Assembly (NCBI RefSeq): GCF_937952055.1
Contig: NZ_CALFYO010000018.1
Location: 1-64,000, forward strand
DNA: 64,000 bases
Source of the DNA: an uncultured Piscinibacter sp.
GTDB lineage: Bacteria > Pseudomonadota > Gammaproteobacteria > Burkholderiales > Burkholderiaceae_C
Reading direction: 5' to 3'
Below are positions 23,950 through 34,782 of the stretch, piece by piece; the first letter of the stretch is position 1; each line of letters starts with the position of its first letter. The notes beneath the pieces were generated by a model. It worked only from the letters and a program-made list of their open reading frames with translations. It made no database searches and had not been told where the DNA came from. The position numbers and the translations under genes are program-made.

Positions 23950-25077
23950 ATGAAGCCGCTGTATGCCCTCGCGCTCGCCAGCCTCGCCACGCTTTCGGCC
24001 TGCTCCAAGCCTGAGCCGGCCGCTGCCCCGATCCGCGCGGTGCGCACTGTCACCGTGGCCCCGCAGACCGCCGGTGGGGGCCACGAATATGCCGGGGAGG
24101 TGAAGGCACGCACGGAGTCGCGTCTGGGGTTCCGCGTCAGCGGCAAGATCGTGCGTCGGGACGCCGATCCTGGCGAGAGCGTGAAGGCCGGCCAGCTGCT
24201 GGCCCAGCTGGACCCGCAGGATCTGCGGCTCGGGCAGGAGGCCGCCCGGGCGGCGCTCTCGGCGGCCCAGGTCAATCTCGACCAGGCTGCCGCCGACTTC
24301 GTGCGCTTCAAGGAACTGCGTGACCAGGGCTTCATCAGTTCGGCGGAGCTCGAACGGCGCGAGACGGCGCTGAAGTCCGCACAGGCCCAGTTCGAGCAGG
24401 CGCGGGCGCAGAACAGCGTGCAGGGCAATCAGGCGACCTACGCGTCGCTGCTGGCCGATGCAAAAGGGGTGATCACCGCTGTCGAGGCCGAGCCCGGCAT
24501 GGTGGTCGCCGCGGGATCGCCGGTGCTGCGCCTGGCACACGACGGCCCGCGCGACGTGGTCTTCGCGGTGCCGGAGGACAAGGTGTCGCTGATCAAGCAG
24601 CTCGCCGGCGTGCCCGGCCGCTTCAAGGTGCGGCTGTGGGGCAGCAGCGGTGAGCCGCTGCCCGCCACCATCCGCGAGATCTCGGCGGCTGCCGATCCGG
24701 TCACGCGCACCTTTCTCGTCAAGGCCGATATCGGCCATGCCGCGGTGAGGCTCGGGCAGACCGCCACCGTGCTCGTCGAACTGCCGCAGACCGCCGGTGT
24801 GACCAAGCTGCCCCTGTCGGCGCTGAAGGAGGAGCAGGGCAGGACCGTGGTCTGGCTGGTCGACCGCCAGAGCATGACCGTGCGCGCCCAACCGGTGCAG
24901 GTGGCCGGCGCCGACGGCAACGATGCGGTGATCACCGGCGGGCTGCAGAGCGGTCAGGTGGTCGTGACCGCCGGCGTGCACGTGCTGAACCCGGGGCAGT
25001 TGGTGAAGTTCTACGTCGACCCCGGGGCGCCCTCGGCCTCCGCTGCCACCAGCGCCACCGCGGTGTCCATCAAGTGA
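23950..25077 (+). CDS. RND efflux periplasmic adaptor (membrane fusion) lipoprotein
   Basis: Links an inner-membrane RND pump to an outer-membrane channel. The 375-residue product has a lipoprotein signal with lipobox LSAC (Cys18), a barrel/lipoyl half at about 50-90 (RLGFRVSGKIVRR, PGESVKAGQLLAQLD), a helical hairpin near 95-155, the returning lipoyl half (GVITAVEAEPGMVV) and the C-terminal membrane-proximal domain. The RND pump gene overlaps its stop codon. Promoter and operator lie directly upstream. No outer-membrane TolC-type gene is adjacent, so it may share one encoded elsewhere. Confidence 0.93.
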   Translation: MKPLYALALASLATLSACSKPEPAAAPIRAVRTVTVAPQTAGGGHEYAGEVKARTESRLGFRVSGKIVRRDADPGESVKAGQLLAQLDPQDLRLGQEAARAALSAAQVNLDQAAADFVRFKELRDQGFISSAELERRETALKSAQAQFEQARAQNSVQGNQATYASLLADAKGVITAVEAEPGMVVAAGSPVLRLAHDGPRDVVFAVPEDKVSLIKQLAGVPGRFKVRLWGSSGEPLPATIREISAAADPVTRTFLVKADIGHAAVRLGQTATVLVELPQTAGVTKLPLSALKEEQGRTVVWLVDRQSMTVRAQPVQVAGADGNDAVITGGLQSGQVVVTAGVHVLNPGQLVKFYVDPGAPSASAATSATAVSIK

Positions 25078-28000
25078 GCGGGGTGCACGTGGACCACCCT
25101 GCGATCGCCGGCGCAGCGCTCTCGCGCTTCAACATCTCGCGCTGGGCGTTGGACCACCCGGCGCTGACCCGCTACCTGCTCGTGGTGCTGCTGCTGCTGG
25201 GCTTCGCGGCGTACTTCCAGCTCGGCCAGGACGAAGATCCGCCGTTCACCTTCCGCGCCATGGCGATCCGGGTCTTCTGGCCGGGGGCTACCGCTCAGCA
25301 GGTGGCCGACCAGGTGACCGACAAGCTCGAGCGCACCCTGCAGGAAGTGCCGTACTCGGACAAGATCCGCAGCTACTCCAAGCCGGGCGAGGCGCTGATC
25401 CTCTTTCAGGTGAAGGACCACTCGCCGCCGCGCGAGATGGCGCAGATCTGGTACACGGTGCGCAAGAAGATCGGCGACATGCGCGGCACCCTTCCGGCCG
25501 GGGTGGTCGGCCCGTTCTTCAACGACGAGTTCGGCGATGTCTACGGCTCGATCTATGCGCTGTCCGCCGACGGCTTCAGCTACCAGGAGCTCAAGGACCA
25601 GGCCGACTTCGTGCGCCAGCGCCTGCTGAAGGTGAAGGACGTCAACAAAGTGCAGGTGTTCGGCGCGCAGGACGAGAAGGTCTTCATCGAGATTCCACAG
25701 AAGCGCCTCGCGCAACTCGGCCTCGACTTCAGCCAGGTGCTGGCGCAGATCGGCCAGCAGAACGCGGTGGAGTCTGCCGGCACGGTGAATGCCCCGACCG
25801 ACTACGTGCAGGTGCGCGTGGCCGGCCAGTTCAACAGCGTCGATGAGCTGAGGCTCTTCCCGATCCGCGCCAATGGCGCGAGCTTCAAGCTCGGGGACAT
25901 CGCCGAGATCCGCCGCGCCTACGTCGATCCGCCGCAGGTCAAGGTGCGCCACCAGGGACGAGAGGTGATCGCGCTGGGCATCTCGATGGCCAAGGGTGGA
26001 GACATCATCGAGCTGGGCAAGTCGCTGCGGGTGGCCACCGAGGCGATCCGCGCCGACCTGCCGGTGGGCATCGAGCTGCACCAGTTCCAGGACCAGTCGG
26101 CCGTCGTGTCGCGCTCGGTGGGCGAGTTCGTCAAGGTGCTGATCGAGGCGGTGGTGATCGTGCTGGCCGTCAGCTTCATCAGCCTGGGTCTGCATTTCAA
26201 GCCCTTCCGCATCGACTGGCGGCCGGGTCTGGTGGTGGGCATCACCATCCCCCTGGTGCTGGCCATCACCTTCGTCACGATGTACTACTGGGGCGTGGGC
26301 CTGCACAAGATCTCGCTGGGGTCGCTGATCATCGCACTCGGCCTGCTGGTCGACGACGCGATCATCGCGGTCGAGATGATGGTGCGCAAGCTCGAAGAGG
26401 GCTACGACAAGGTGCGCGCCGCGACCTTTGCCTACGAGGCGACGGCGATGCCCATGCTGACCGGCACCTTGATCACCGCGGTCGGGTTTCTGCCCATCGG
26501 CATGGCCAAGTCGACGGTCGGCGAGTACACCTTCGCGATCTTCGCCGTCACCGCGGCGGCGCTGCTGATCTCATGGGGTGTGTCGGTCTACTTCGTGCCT
26601 TACCTGGGCACGCTGATCCTGAAGCACAAGGCCAACGGCAATGTCGCCGGCGAGCCGCACGAGCTGTTCGACACGCCGTTCTACACGCGCTTCCGTGCGC
26701 TGGTGAACTGGTGCGTCCAGCACCGCTGGATCACCATCGCCCTGACCATCGGCACACTGGTGCTCGGCCTGTTGGGCATGGGCAAGGTGCAGAACCAGTT
26801 CTTCCCGGACTCGAGCCGGCTGGAGATCCTGGTCGACCTCTGGTACCCGGAAGGCACGTCCTACAGCGCCAACGAGGAGGTGACCAGGCGCGTCGAGGCC
26901 CGCATCATGACGCTGGAAGGCGTGGACCACGTCACCACCTGGGTGGGCAGCGGCGCCGAGCGCTTCGCTCTGGTACTCGATCAGATCTTTCCGCAAAGCA
27001 ACGTCAGCCAGCTGATCGTGCTGCCCAGGGACTTGGCTTCTCGCGAGCGGCTGCGCAGGATGCTGCCCGAGGTGCTGGCCAGCGAGTTCCCGGAGGCTCG
27101 CGGCCGCGCCAAGCTGCTGCCCAACGGGCCGCCGGTGCCTTACCCGGTGCAGTTCCGCGTCGTCGGGCCCGACCCGCGCAAGGTGCGCGCCTACGCCGAC
27201 GAGGTCAAGGCGATCATGCGCGGCAACCCGAACCTGCGCGGCATCAACGACAACTGGAACGAATCGGTCAAGGTGCTGCGGCTGGAGGTGGACCAGGACA
27301 AGGCGCGCGCGCTGGGCGTGACCAGCCAGTCCATCGCGCAGGCAGCGCGCACCTTCAACAGCGGCTCGACGATCGGCCAGTTTCGCGAGGGAGACAAGCT
27401 GATCGACATCGTGCTGCGCCAACCGCTGGAGGAGCGCGACACTCTGACCGCGCTGGCCAGTGGCTATGTGCCGACCGCCAGCGGCCGCAGCATCCCGCTG
27501 TCGCAGATCGCCAAGGCGAGCTTCAGCTGGGAGCCGGGCGTGCTGTGGCGCGAAGGACGCGACTACGCGGCCACGGTGCAGGGCGACATCGTCGAGGGCC
27601 TGCAGGGCGCCACGGTGACGGCGCAGCTCGATCCGCTGTTCAAGCCGGTGCGCGACCGCATGCTGCCGGGCTACCGCATCGAGGTGGCCGGCGCGGTGGA
27701 GGAAAGCAGCAAGGGCCAGGGCTCCATTGCCGCCGGCGCGCCGCTGATGCTGTTCATCATGTTCACGCTCCTGATGCTGCAACTGCACAGCTTCAGCCGC
27801 GCGGTGCTGGTGTTCCTGACCGGTCCGATGGGTATCGCCGGCGTGGCCGCCGCACTGCTGCTGCTCGACCGGCCGTTCGGCTTCGTCGCGCTGCTCGGCG
27901 TGATCGCGCTGATGGGCATGATCATGCGCAACTCGGTGATCCTGATCGACCAGATCGAGCACGACCGCGAGCGCGGCGTGGCGACCTGGGATGCGATCGT

Positions 28001-28226
28001 CGAGGCGGCTGTGAGGCGTTTCCGGCCAATCATCCTGACGGCGGCGGCGGCGGTGCTGGCGATGATCCCCTTGTCGCGCAGCGTGTTCTGGGGGCCGATG
28101 GCCGTGGCCATCATGGGCGGACTGATCGTCGCCACGGCGCTGACGCTGCTCGCCCTGCCGGCCATGTACGCGGCCTGGTTCCGCGTCAAACCGGCCCGTG
28201 AGGAGCGGCTCGCCGCATCCCGCTAA
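25074..28226 (+). CDS. RND family inner-membrane efflux transporter
   Basis: Proton-driven multidrug or solute exporter. The 1050-residue protein starts at GTG 25074, overlapping the adaptor stop as GTGA. It shows the first membrane helix near residues 28-46, two large periplasmic loops, helix 4 with the proton-relay acids in LIIALGLLVDDAIIAVEMM, and a second half with GVIALMGMIMRNSVILIDQIE and the closing helices. It belongs to the AcrB/MexF-like group with a shorter N-terminal motif (GQDEDPPF) common in three-gene or two-gene pumps of this lineage. Substrates cannot be read from sequence. Its stop codon lies inside the -10-like TAAAAT (28224-28229) of the downstream tRNA. Confidence 0.95.
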   Translation: MSGVHVDHPAIAGAALSRFNISRWALDHPALTRYLLVVLLLLGFAAYFQLGQDEDPPFTFRAMAIRVFWPGATAQQVADQVTDKLERTLQEVPYSDKIRSYSKPGEALILFQVKDHSPPREMAQIWYTVRKKIGDMRGTLPAGVVGPFFNDEFGDVYGSIYALSADGFSYQELKDQADFVRQRLLKVKDVNKVQVFGAQDEKVFIEIPQKRLAQLGLDFSQVLAQIGQQNAVESAGTVNAPTDYVQVRVAGQFNSVDELRLFPIRANGASFKLGDIAEIRRAYVDPPQVKVRHQGREVIALGISMAKGGDIIELGKSLRVATEAIRADLPVGIELHQFQDQSAVVSRSVGEFVKVLIEAVVIVLAVSFISLGLHFKPFRIDWRPGLVVGITIPLVLAITFVTMYYWGVGLHKISLGSLIIALGLLVDDAIIAVEMMVRKLEEGYDKVRAATFAYEATAMPMLTGTLITAVGFLPIGMAKSTVGEYTFAIFAVTAAALLISWGVSVYFVPYLGTLILKHKANGNVAGEPHELFDTPFYTRFRALVNWCVQHRWITIALTIGTLVLGLLGMGKVQNQFFPDSSRLEILVDLWYPEGTSYSANEEVTRRVEARIMTLEGVDHVTTWVGSGAERFALVLDQIFPQSNVSQLIVLPRDLASRERLRRMLPEVLASEFPEARGRAKLLPNGPPVPYPVQFRVVGPDPRKVRAYADEVKAIMRGNPNLRGINDNWNESVKVLRLEVDQDKARALGVTSQSIAQAARTFNSGSTIGQFREGDKLIDIVLRQPLEERDTLTALASGYVPTASGRSIPLSQIAKASFSWEPGVLWREGRDYAATVQGDIVEGLQGATVTAQLDPLFKPVRDRMLPGYRIEVAGAVEESSKGQGSIAAGAPLMLFIMFTLLMLQLHSFSRAVLVFLTGPMGIAGVAAALLLLDRPFGFVALLGVIALMGMIMRNSVILIDQIEHDRERGVATWDAIVEAAVRRFRPIILTAAAAVLAMIPLSRSVFWGPMAVAIMGGLIVATALTLLALPAMYAAWFRVKPAREERLAASR

Positions 28227-28259
28227 AATCTCGGGTTTGCCGTCGAGGCCGTCCCCCTT

Positions 28260-28346
28260 GCGCGGGTGGCGAAATTGGTAGACGCACCAGGTTTAGGTCC
28301 TGACGCCAGCGATGGTGTGGGGGTTCGAGTCCCCCCCCGCGCACCA
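28260..28346 (+). tRNA. tRNA-Leu (anticodon UAG)
   Basis: An 87-nt class II tRNA with acceptor stem GCGCGGG/CCCGCGC, encoded CCA end, long variable arm, and anticodon loop TTTAGGT giving UAG, which reads CUA and other CUN leucine codons. A TAAAAT -10-like hexamer at 28224-28229 overlaps the stop codon of the RND gene. tig follows 29 bp later and may be cotranscribed. Confidence 0.97.
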
Positions 28347-28375
28347 GACATTCAACCCTCCAGTCCGAGAACACC

Positions 28376-29683
28376 ATGTCCGTTCAAGTCGAAACCCTCG
28401 AGAAGCTCGAGCGCCGCATCACGCTGACGCTGCCCACCGACACCATCAAGTCGGAGGTCGAGTCGCGCCTGAAGCGCCTGGCTCGCACGGTCAAGGCCGA
28501 TGGCTTCCGCCCGGGCAAGGTGCCGATGAGCGTGGTCGCCCAGCGCTACGGCTACTCTGTGCACTACGAGGTGATGAACGACAAGGTCGGCGAGAAGTTC
28601 AACGAGGCCGTCAACGAGGCCAAGCTGCGCGTCGCCGGTGCGCCCCGCATCACCGAGAAGGAGGGCGCGGCCGAGGGGGAAGTGGCCTTCGACGCCACGT
28701 TCGAGGTCTATCCTGAGGTGAAGATCGGCGACCTCGCCAGCGCCGAGGTCGAGCGCGTCAGCACGGAGGTGACCGAGGCTGCGATCGACAAGACCCTGGA
28801 CATCCTGCGCAAGCAACGTCGCACCTTTCAGCAGCGCGCCGCCTCGGAAGGGGCTGCCGAGGGCGACCGCGTGACGATCGACTTCGAAGGAAAGATCGAC
28901 GGCGTGCCCTTCGAAGGCGGCAAGGCCGAGGGCTTCCAGTTCATCGTCGGCGAAGGCCAGATGCTCGAGCAGTTCGACGCTGCGGTGCGCGGCATGAAGG
29001 CCGGTGAGAGCAAGACCTTCCCGCTGCAGTTCCCGGCCGACTACCACGGCAAGGACGTGGCAGGGAAGGAAGCCGACTTCCTGGTGACGCTCAAGAAGAT
29101 CGAGGCGCAGCACCTGCCCGAGGTCAACGAGGCACTGGCCAAGTCGCTCGGCATCAAGGAAGGTTCGGTCGAGGCGCTGCGTGCCGACATCAAGAAGAAC
29201 CTCGAGCGCGAGGTCAAGTTCCGTGTGCTGGCGCGCAACAAGTCCAGCGTGATGGAAGCGCTGATCAAGGTGGCCGAGCTCGACGTGCCCAAGGCGCTGG
29301 TCGCCGGCGAGGTGGACCGCATGACCGAAGCGGCTCGTGCCGACCTGAAGAAGCGCGGCGTCAAGGATGCGGACAATGCACCGATCCCGGCCGAGATCTT
29401 CCAGCCTCAGGCCGAGCGCCGCGTGCGCCTCGGGCTGGTGGTGGGCGAGCTGGTGCGCGCCAACAACCTGCAGGCCAAGCCCGAACAGTTGCAGGCGCAC
29501 ATCGAGGAAATGGCGCAAAGCTACGAGCGTCCCGCCGAGGTGGTGCGCTGGTACCTGGGCGATCGCAACCGCATGGCCGAGGTCGAGGCGGTGGTGATCG
29601 AGAACAACGTCGCTGCGTTCGTGCTTGGCAAGGCCAAGGTCACCGACAAGGCCGTTCCCTTCGACGAGTTGATGGTCGGCTGA
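28376..29683 (+). CDS. tig: Trigger factor (ribosome-associated chaperone, PPIase)
   Basis: Binds nascent chains at the ribosome exit tunnel. The 435-residue protein has the N-terminal ribosome-binding domain with the signature ADGFRPGKVP (here near residues 41-50), the FKBP-type peptidyl-prolyl isomerase domain at about 160-245 (DRVTIDFEGKIDG, FPLQFPADYHGKDVAG), and a helical C-terminal domain. It heads the usual tig-clpP-clpX-lon protein-quality set, separated from clpP by a 149-bp spacer containing a strong hairpin. Confidence 0.97.
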   Translation: MSVQVETLEKLERRITLTLPTDTIKSEVESRLKRLARTVKADGFRPGKVPMSVVAQRYGYSVHYEVMNDKVGEKFNEAVNEAKLRVAGAPRITEKEGAAEGEVAFDATFEVYPEVKIGDLASAEVERVSTEVTEAAIDKTLDILRKQRRTFQQRAASEGAAEGDRVTIDFEGKIDGVPFEGGKAEGFQFIVGEGQMLEQFDAAVRGMKAGESKTFPLQFPADYHGKDVAGKEADFLVTLKKIEAQHLPEVNEALAKSLGIKEGSVEALRADIKKNLEREVKFRVLARNKSSVMEALIKVAELDVPKALVAGEVDRMTEAARADLKKRGVKDADNAPIPAEIFQPQAERRVRLGLVVGELVRANNLQAKPEQLQAHIEEMAQSYERPAEVVRWYLGDRNRMAEVEAVVIENNVAAFVLGKAKVTDKAVPFDELMVG

Positions 29684-29722
29684 GCGACGAAGGTCGCGAA
29701 GCGCGGCGCACAGCCGCTCGCA

Positions 29723-29753
29723 CGGGGCACCGGGCCGCGAGGCCGGTGCCCCG
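29723..29753 (+). terminator. Strong hairpin between tig and clpP
   Basis: An 11-bp perfect stem (29723-29733 with 29743-29753; arms begin CGGGGCACC) around a 9-nt loop. It lacks a T tract, so it may act as a transcript-stabilising or pausing hairpin rather than a classical intrinsic terminator. Confidence 0.5.
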
Positions 29754-29774
29754 CGCCGCTTCTGCGAGGCCGCT

Positions 29775-29802
29775 CTTGTGGCGACATAATCAGCCCCAAC
29801 TT
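29775..29802 (+). promoter_or_regulatory. Candidate sigma-32 (heat-shock) promoter for clpP
   Basis: CTTGTG (29775-29780), a 13-bp spacer, then CCCCAACTT (29794-29802), close to the sigma-32 pattern CTTGAA-N13-15-CCCCATNT and 31 bp before the clpP start. An overlapping CATAAT (29785-29790) could instead be a sigma-70 -10. Confidence 0.5.
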
Positions 29803-29832
29803 CCCCGCAGAACTCACTTTCCAAGGATCGTC

Positions 29833-30441
29833 ATGAGCGCGCTCGACACCACCAGCCTGGGCATGGTGCCCATCGTCATCGAGACTTCCGGCCGCGGCGA
29901 GCGCGCCTACGACATCTACAGCCGCCTGCTGCGCGAGCGCATCATCTTCCTCGTCGGCCCGGTGACCGACCAGTCGGCCAACCTCGTGGTGGCGCAGATG
30001 CTGTTCCTGGAGAGCGAGAACCCCGACAAGGACATCTATCTGTACATCAACTCGCCGGGCGGCTCGGTGACCGCAGGCATGTCGATCTACGACACCATGC
30101 AGTTCGTCAAGCCGGACGTCTCGACCATGTGCCTGGGCATGGCGGCGAGCATGGGTTCCTTCCTGCTGATGGCCGGCGCCAAGGGCAAGCGGGTGGCGCT
30201 GCCGAACTCGCGCGTGATGATCCACCAGCCGTCCGGCGGTGCCCAGGGGCAGGCCACCGACATCGAGATCCACGCGCGCGAGATCCTCAAGACACGCGAG
30301 CAACTGAACAAGATCTACGCGGAGCGCACGGGCCAGTCGCTGGCCAAGATCCAGGCCGACATGGAGCGTGACTTCTTTCTCGATGCGGAAGAAGCCAAGG
30401 CCTATGGGCTGATCGACCAGGTGATCACCAAGCGTCCCTGA
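29833..30441 (+). CDS. clpP: ATP-dependent Clp protease proteolytic subunit
   Basis: Serine peptidase that forms the double heptameric chamber fed by ClpX or ClpA. The 202-residue product has the catalytic triad Ser106 (GMAASMG), His131 (MIHQP) and Asp180 (MERDFF). The start ATG 29833 gives the short N-terminus MSALDTTSLGMVPIVIE; the longer open frame upstream is spacer containing the promoter. A heat-shock-type promoter precedes it and clpX follows. Confidence 0.98.
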   Translation: MSALDTTSLGMVPIVIETSGRGERAYDIYSRLLRERIIFLVGPVTDQSANLVVAQMLFLESENPDKDIYLYINSPGGSVTAGMSIYDTMQFVKPDVSTMCLGMAASMGSFLLMAGAKGKRVALPNSRVMIHQPSGGAQGQATDIEIHAREILKTREQLNKIYAERTGQSLAKIQADMERDFFLDAEEAKAYGLIDQVITKRP

Positions 30442-30486
30442 GCGGCGCCGCTGCGGCCTGGCGCGGAGAAGGGCCGTTTTCGGTCC

Positions 30487-30495
30487 TTATCCACA
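30487..30495 (+). promoter_or_regulatory. Consensus DnaA box in clpP-clpX spacer
   Basis: A perfect TTATCCACA 9-mer stands alone in the 118-bp spacer between clpP and clpX. Single boxes can titrate DnaA or regulate a nearby promoter. No cluster of boxes, AT-rich unwinding region or dnaA/dnaN gene is nearby, so it is not an origin. It could be chance. Confidence 0.5.
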
Positions 30496-30559
30496 GGGAA
30501 GTCCGGGTTGCCGTTTCCACTATCATTGGCGCAGCGCCACCCAACCAGGCAATCCATCC

Positions 30560-31828
30560 ATGGCCGACAAGAAAGGCTCCGCGACCGAGAAGGTTCTGTA
30601 TTGCTCCTTCTGCGGCAAGAGCCAGCACGAAGTCAAGAAGCTGATCGCCGGCCCGTCGGTGTTCATCTGCGACGAGTGCATCGAGCTGTGCAACGACATC
30701 ATCCGCGATGAAGTGCCGGCCGAAGGCGCGGAAGCTCGCGCTGCCAAGTCGGACCTGCCGATCCCGACCGAGATCAAGTCCATCCTCGACCAGTACGTGA
30801 TCGGGCAGGACGCTGCCAAGCGCACCCTCGCCGTGGCGGTCTACAACCACTACAAGCGGCTCAAGCACATGAGCCGCACGAAGGACGAGGTCGAGCTCGC
30901 CAAGAGCAACATCCTGCTCATCGGGCCCACTGGCTCGGGCAAGACGCTCCTCGCCCAGACGCTCGCCCGTCTGCTCAACGTGCCCTTCGTCATCGCCGAC
31001 GCCACCACGCTGACCGAAGCCGGGTACGTGGGCGAGGACGTCGAGAACATCATCCAGAAGCTGTTGCAGAACTGCGGCTACGACGTCGAGAAGGCGCAGC
31101 GCGGCATCGTCTACATCGACGAGATCGACAAGATCTCGCGCAAGGCCGACAACCCGTCGATCACCCGCGACGTGTCCGGAGAGGGCGTGCAGCAGGCGTT
31201 GCTCAAGCTCGTCGAAGGAACGATGGCCAGCGTGCCGCCGCAGGGCGGGCGCAAGCACCCGAATCAGGATTTCCTGCAGATCGACACGACGAACATCCTG
31301 TTCATCTGCGGCGGCGCATTCGACGGCCTGGAGAAAGTCATCCAGAACCGCACCGAGCGCTCGGGCATCGGTTTCGGTGCGTCGGTGCATGGCAAGTCGG
31401 AGCGGCGCGTTTCCGAGGTGTTCCGCGAGGTGGAGCCTGAGGACCTGATCAAGTTCGGTCTGATCCCGGAACTGGTCGGCCGCCTGCCGGTGGTGGCGAC
31501 GCTGGGCGAGCTGACCGAGGACGCACTGGTGCAGATCCTCACCGAGCCGAAGAACGCGCTGGTGAAGCAGTACCAGAAGCTGTTCGCCATGGATGGTGTC
31601 GAGCTCGAGATCCGCCCCTCGGCGCTGGCGGCGATCGCCCGCAAGGCGCTGGCACGCAAGACCGGCGCGCGCGGCTTGAGATCCATCATGGAGCATTCGC
31701 TGATCGACACCATGTTCGACCTGCCGAACCTGGATGGCGTGGCCAAGGTGGTGCTCGACGAACACACGATCGAAGAAGAGGCAAAGCCGCTGCTCGTCTA
31801 CCGCGAGCAGGCAAAGGCGAGCGCCTGA
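30560..31828 (+). CDS. clpX: ATP-dependent Clp protease ATPase subunit
   Basis: AAA+ unfoldase that recognises tagged substrates and threads them into ClpP. The 422-residue protein has the N-terminal C4 zinc domain (Cys15, Cys18, Cys37, Cys40), Walker A GPTGSGKT near residue 120, Walker B IVYIDEIDKI, the pore loop region GYVGEDVE, and sensor motifs including ARKTGARGLRSIME. Start ATG 30560. Follows clpP by 118 bp and probably has a promoter of its own in that spacer. Confidence 0.98.
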   Translation: MADKKGSATEKVLYCSFCGKSQHEVKKLIAGPSVFICDECIELCNDIIRDEVPAEGAEARAAKSDLPIPTEIKSILDQYVIGQDAAKRTLAVAVYNHYKRLKHMSRTKDEVELAKSNILLIGPTGSGKTLLAQTLARLLNVPFVIADATTLTEAGYVGEDVENIIQKLLQNCGYDVEKAQRGIVYIDEIDKISRKADNPSITRDVSGEGVQQALLKLVEGTMASVPPQGGRKHPNQDFLQIDTTNILFICGGAFDGLEKVIQNRTERSGIGFGASVHGKSERRVSEVFREVEPEDLIKFGLIPELVGRLPVVATLGELTEDALVQILTEPKNALVKQYQKLFAMDGVELEIRPSALAAIARKALARKTGARGLRSIMEHSLIDTMFDLPNLDGVAKVVLDEHTIEEEAKPLLVYREQAKASA

Positions 31829-31916
31829 CGTCCGGTGTGCCGCTGCGGGAGGTGGTGGCGGCTCCTTGCAATTGACGGCTCGGGCCTCAGATCGGCCTGA
31901 GAAAGAGAGGTTTCCA

Positions 31917-34331
<2,415 letters not shown>

Positions 34332-34349
34332 AGACGGACATCGTCGGGT

Positions 34350-34379
34350 TTGCGGACCGGCCGATTTCTCGTCTATAAT
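34350..34379 (+). promoter_or_regulatory. Promoter of the tRNA-Gly gene
   Basis: A -35 TTGCGG (34350-34355), an 18-bp spacer and a consensus -10 TATAAT (34374-34379), placing the start point a few bases before the tRNA at 34391. Confidence 0.75.
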
Positions 34380-34390
34380 GCGAGGCTCAC

Positions 34391-34466
34391 GCGGGAGTAG
34401 CTCAGTTGGTAGAGCGCAACCTTGCCAAGGTTGAGGTCGCGAGTTCGAGACTCGTCTCCCGCTCCA
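34391..34466 (+). tRNA. tRNA-Gly (anticodon GCC)
   Basis: A 76-nt tRNA with acceptor GCGGGAG/CTCCCGC, encoded CCA, and anticodon loop CTTGCCAAG giving GCC. It is first of three tRNA genes and is followed by its own terminator. Confidence 0.97.
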
Positions 34467-34488
34467 GGTTCAGCAGCGGTCTGATCGC

Positions 34489-34516
34489 AAAAGGGAAGCC
34501 CAGGCTTCCCTTTTTT
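34489..34516 (+). terminator. Intrinsic terminator after tRNA-Gly
   Basis: Stem AAAAGGGAAG(CC)/(GG)CTTCCCTTTT (34489-34500 with 34503-34514) ending in six T residues; a strong, bidirectional-looking hairpin. Confidence 0.85.
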
Positions 34517-34533
34517 GTCAGAATCGACGCCAC

Positions 34534-34607
34534 GGCGCGGTAGCAAAGCGGTTATGCACCGGATTGCAAATCCGTTCAGCCCGGTTCGACTCCGGGCCGC
34601 GCCTCCA
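34534..34607 (+). tRNA. tRNA-Cys (anticodon GCA)
   Basis: A 74-nt tRNA with acceptor GGCGCGG/CCGCGCC, encoded CCA, and anticodon loop TTGCAAA giving GCA. Separated by terminators from both neighbouring tRNA genes. Confidence 0.97.
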
Positions 34608-34618
34608 GTCTCTCCCTT

Positions 34619-34648
34619 GGGCCTCGCACGCGCGAGGCCCTCTTGTTT
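34619..34648 (+). terminator. Intrinsic terminator after tRNA-Cys
   Basis: A 9-bp stem GGGCCTCGC/GCGAGGCCC (34619-34627 with 34632-34640), loop ACGC, and the T-rich tail TCTTGTTT. Confidence 0.85.
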
Positions 34649-34675
34649 GCACCGCCGATAATCGCGCGCAGCCCC

Positions 34676-34767
34676 GCCCGGGTGGTGAAACAGGTAAACA
34701 CAGCGGACTTAAAATCCGCCGCCTCTCGCAAGAGGGCTTGCGGGTTCGATGCCCGCCCCGGGTACCA
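34676..34767 (+). tRNA. tRNA-Leu (anticodon UAA)
   Basis: A 92-nt class II tRNA with acceptor GCCCGGG/CCCGGGT (a G-U pair at the first position), long variable arm, encoded CCA, and anticodon loop CTTAAAA giving UAA for UUA/UUG codons. The MFS gene starts 15 bp after its CCA. Confidence 0.94.
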
Positions 34768-34782
34768 CGCAGCGGAGATCGC

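Noticed and set aside
30487..30495. Replication origin
   Set aside because: Only one DnaA box, no AT-rich region, and no dnaA or dnaN nearby.
34391..34767. tRNA cluster as a mobile-element attachment site
   Set aside because: No integrase, direct repeat of a tRNA 3' end or foreign-looking genes on either side.
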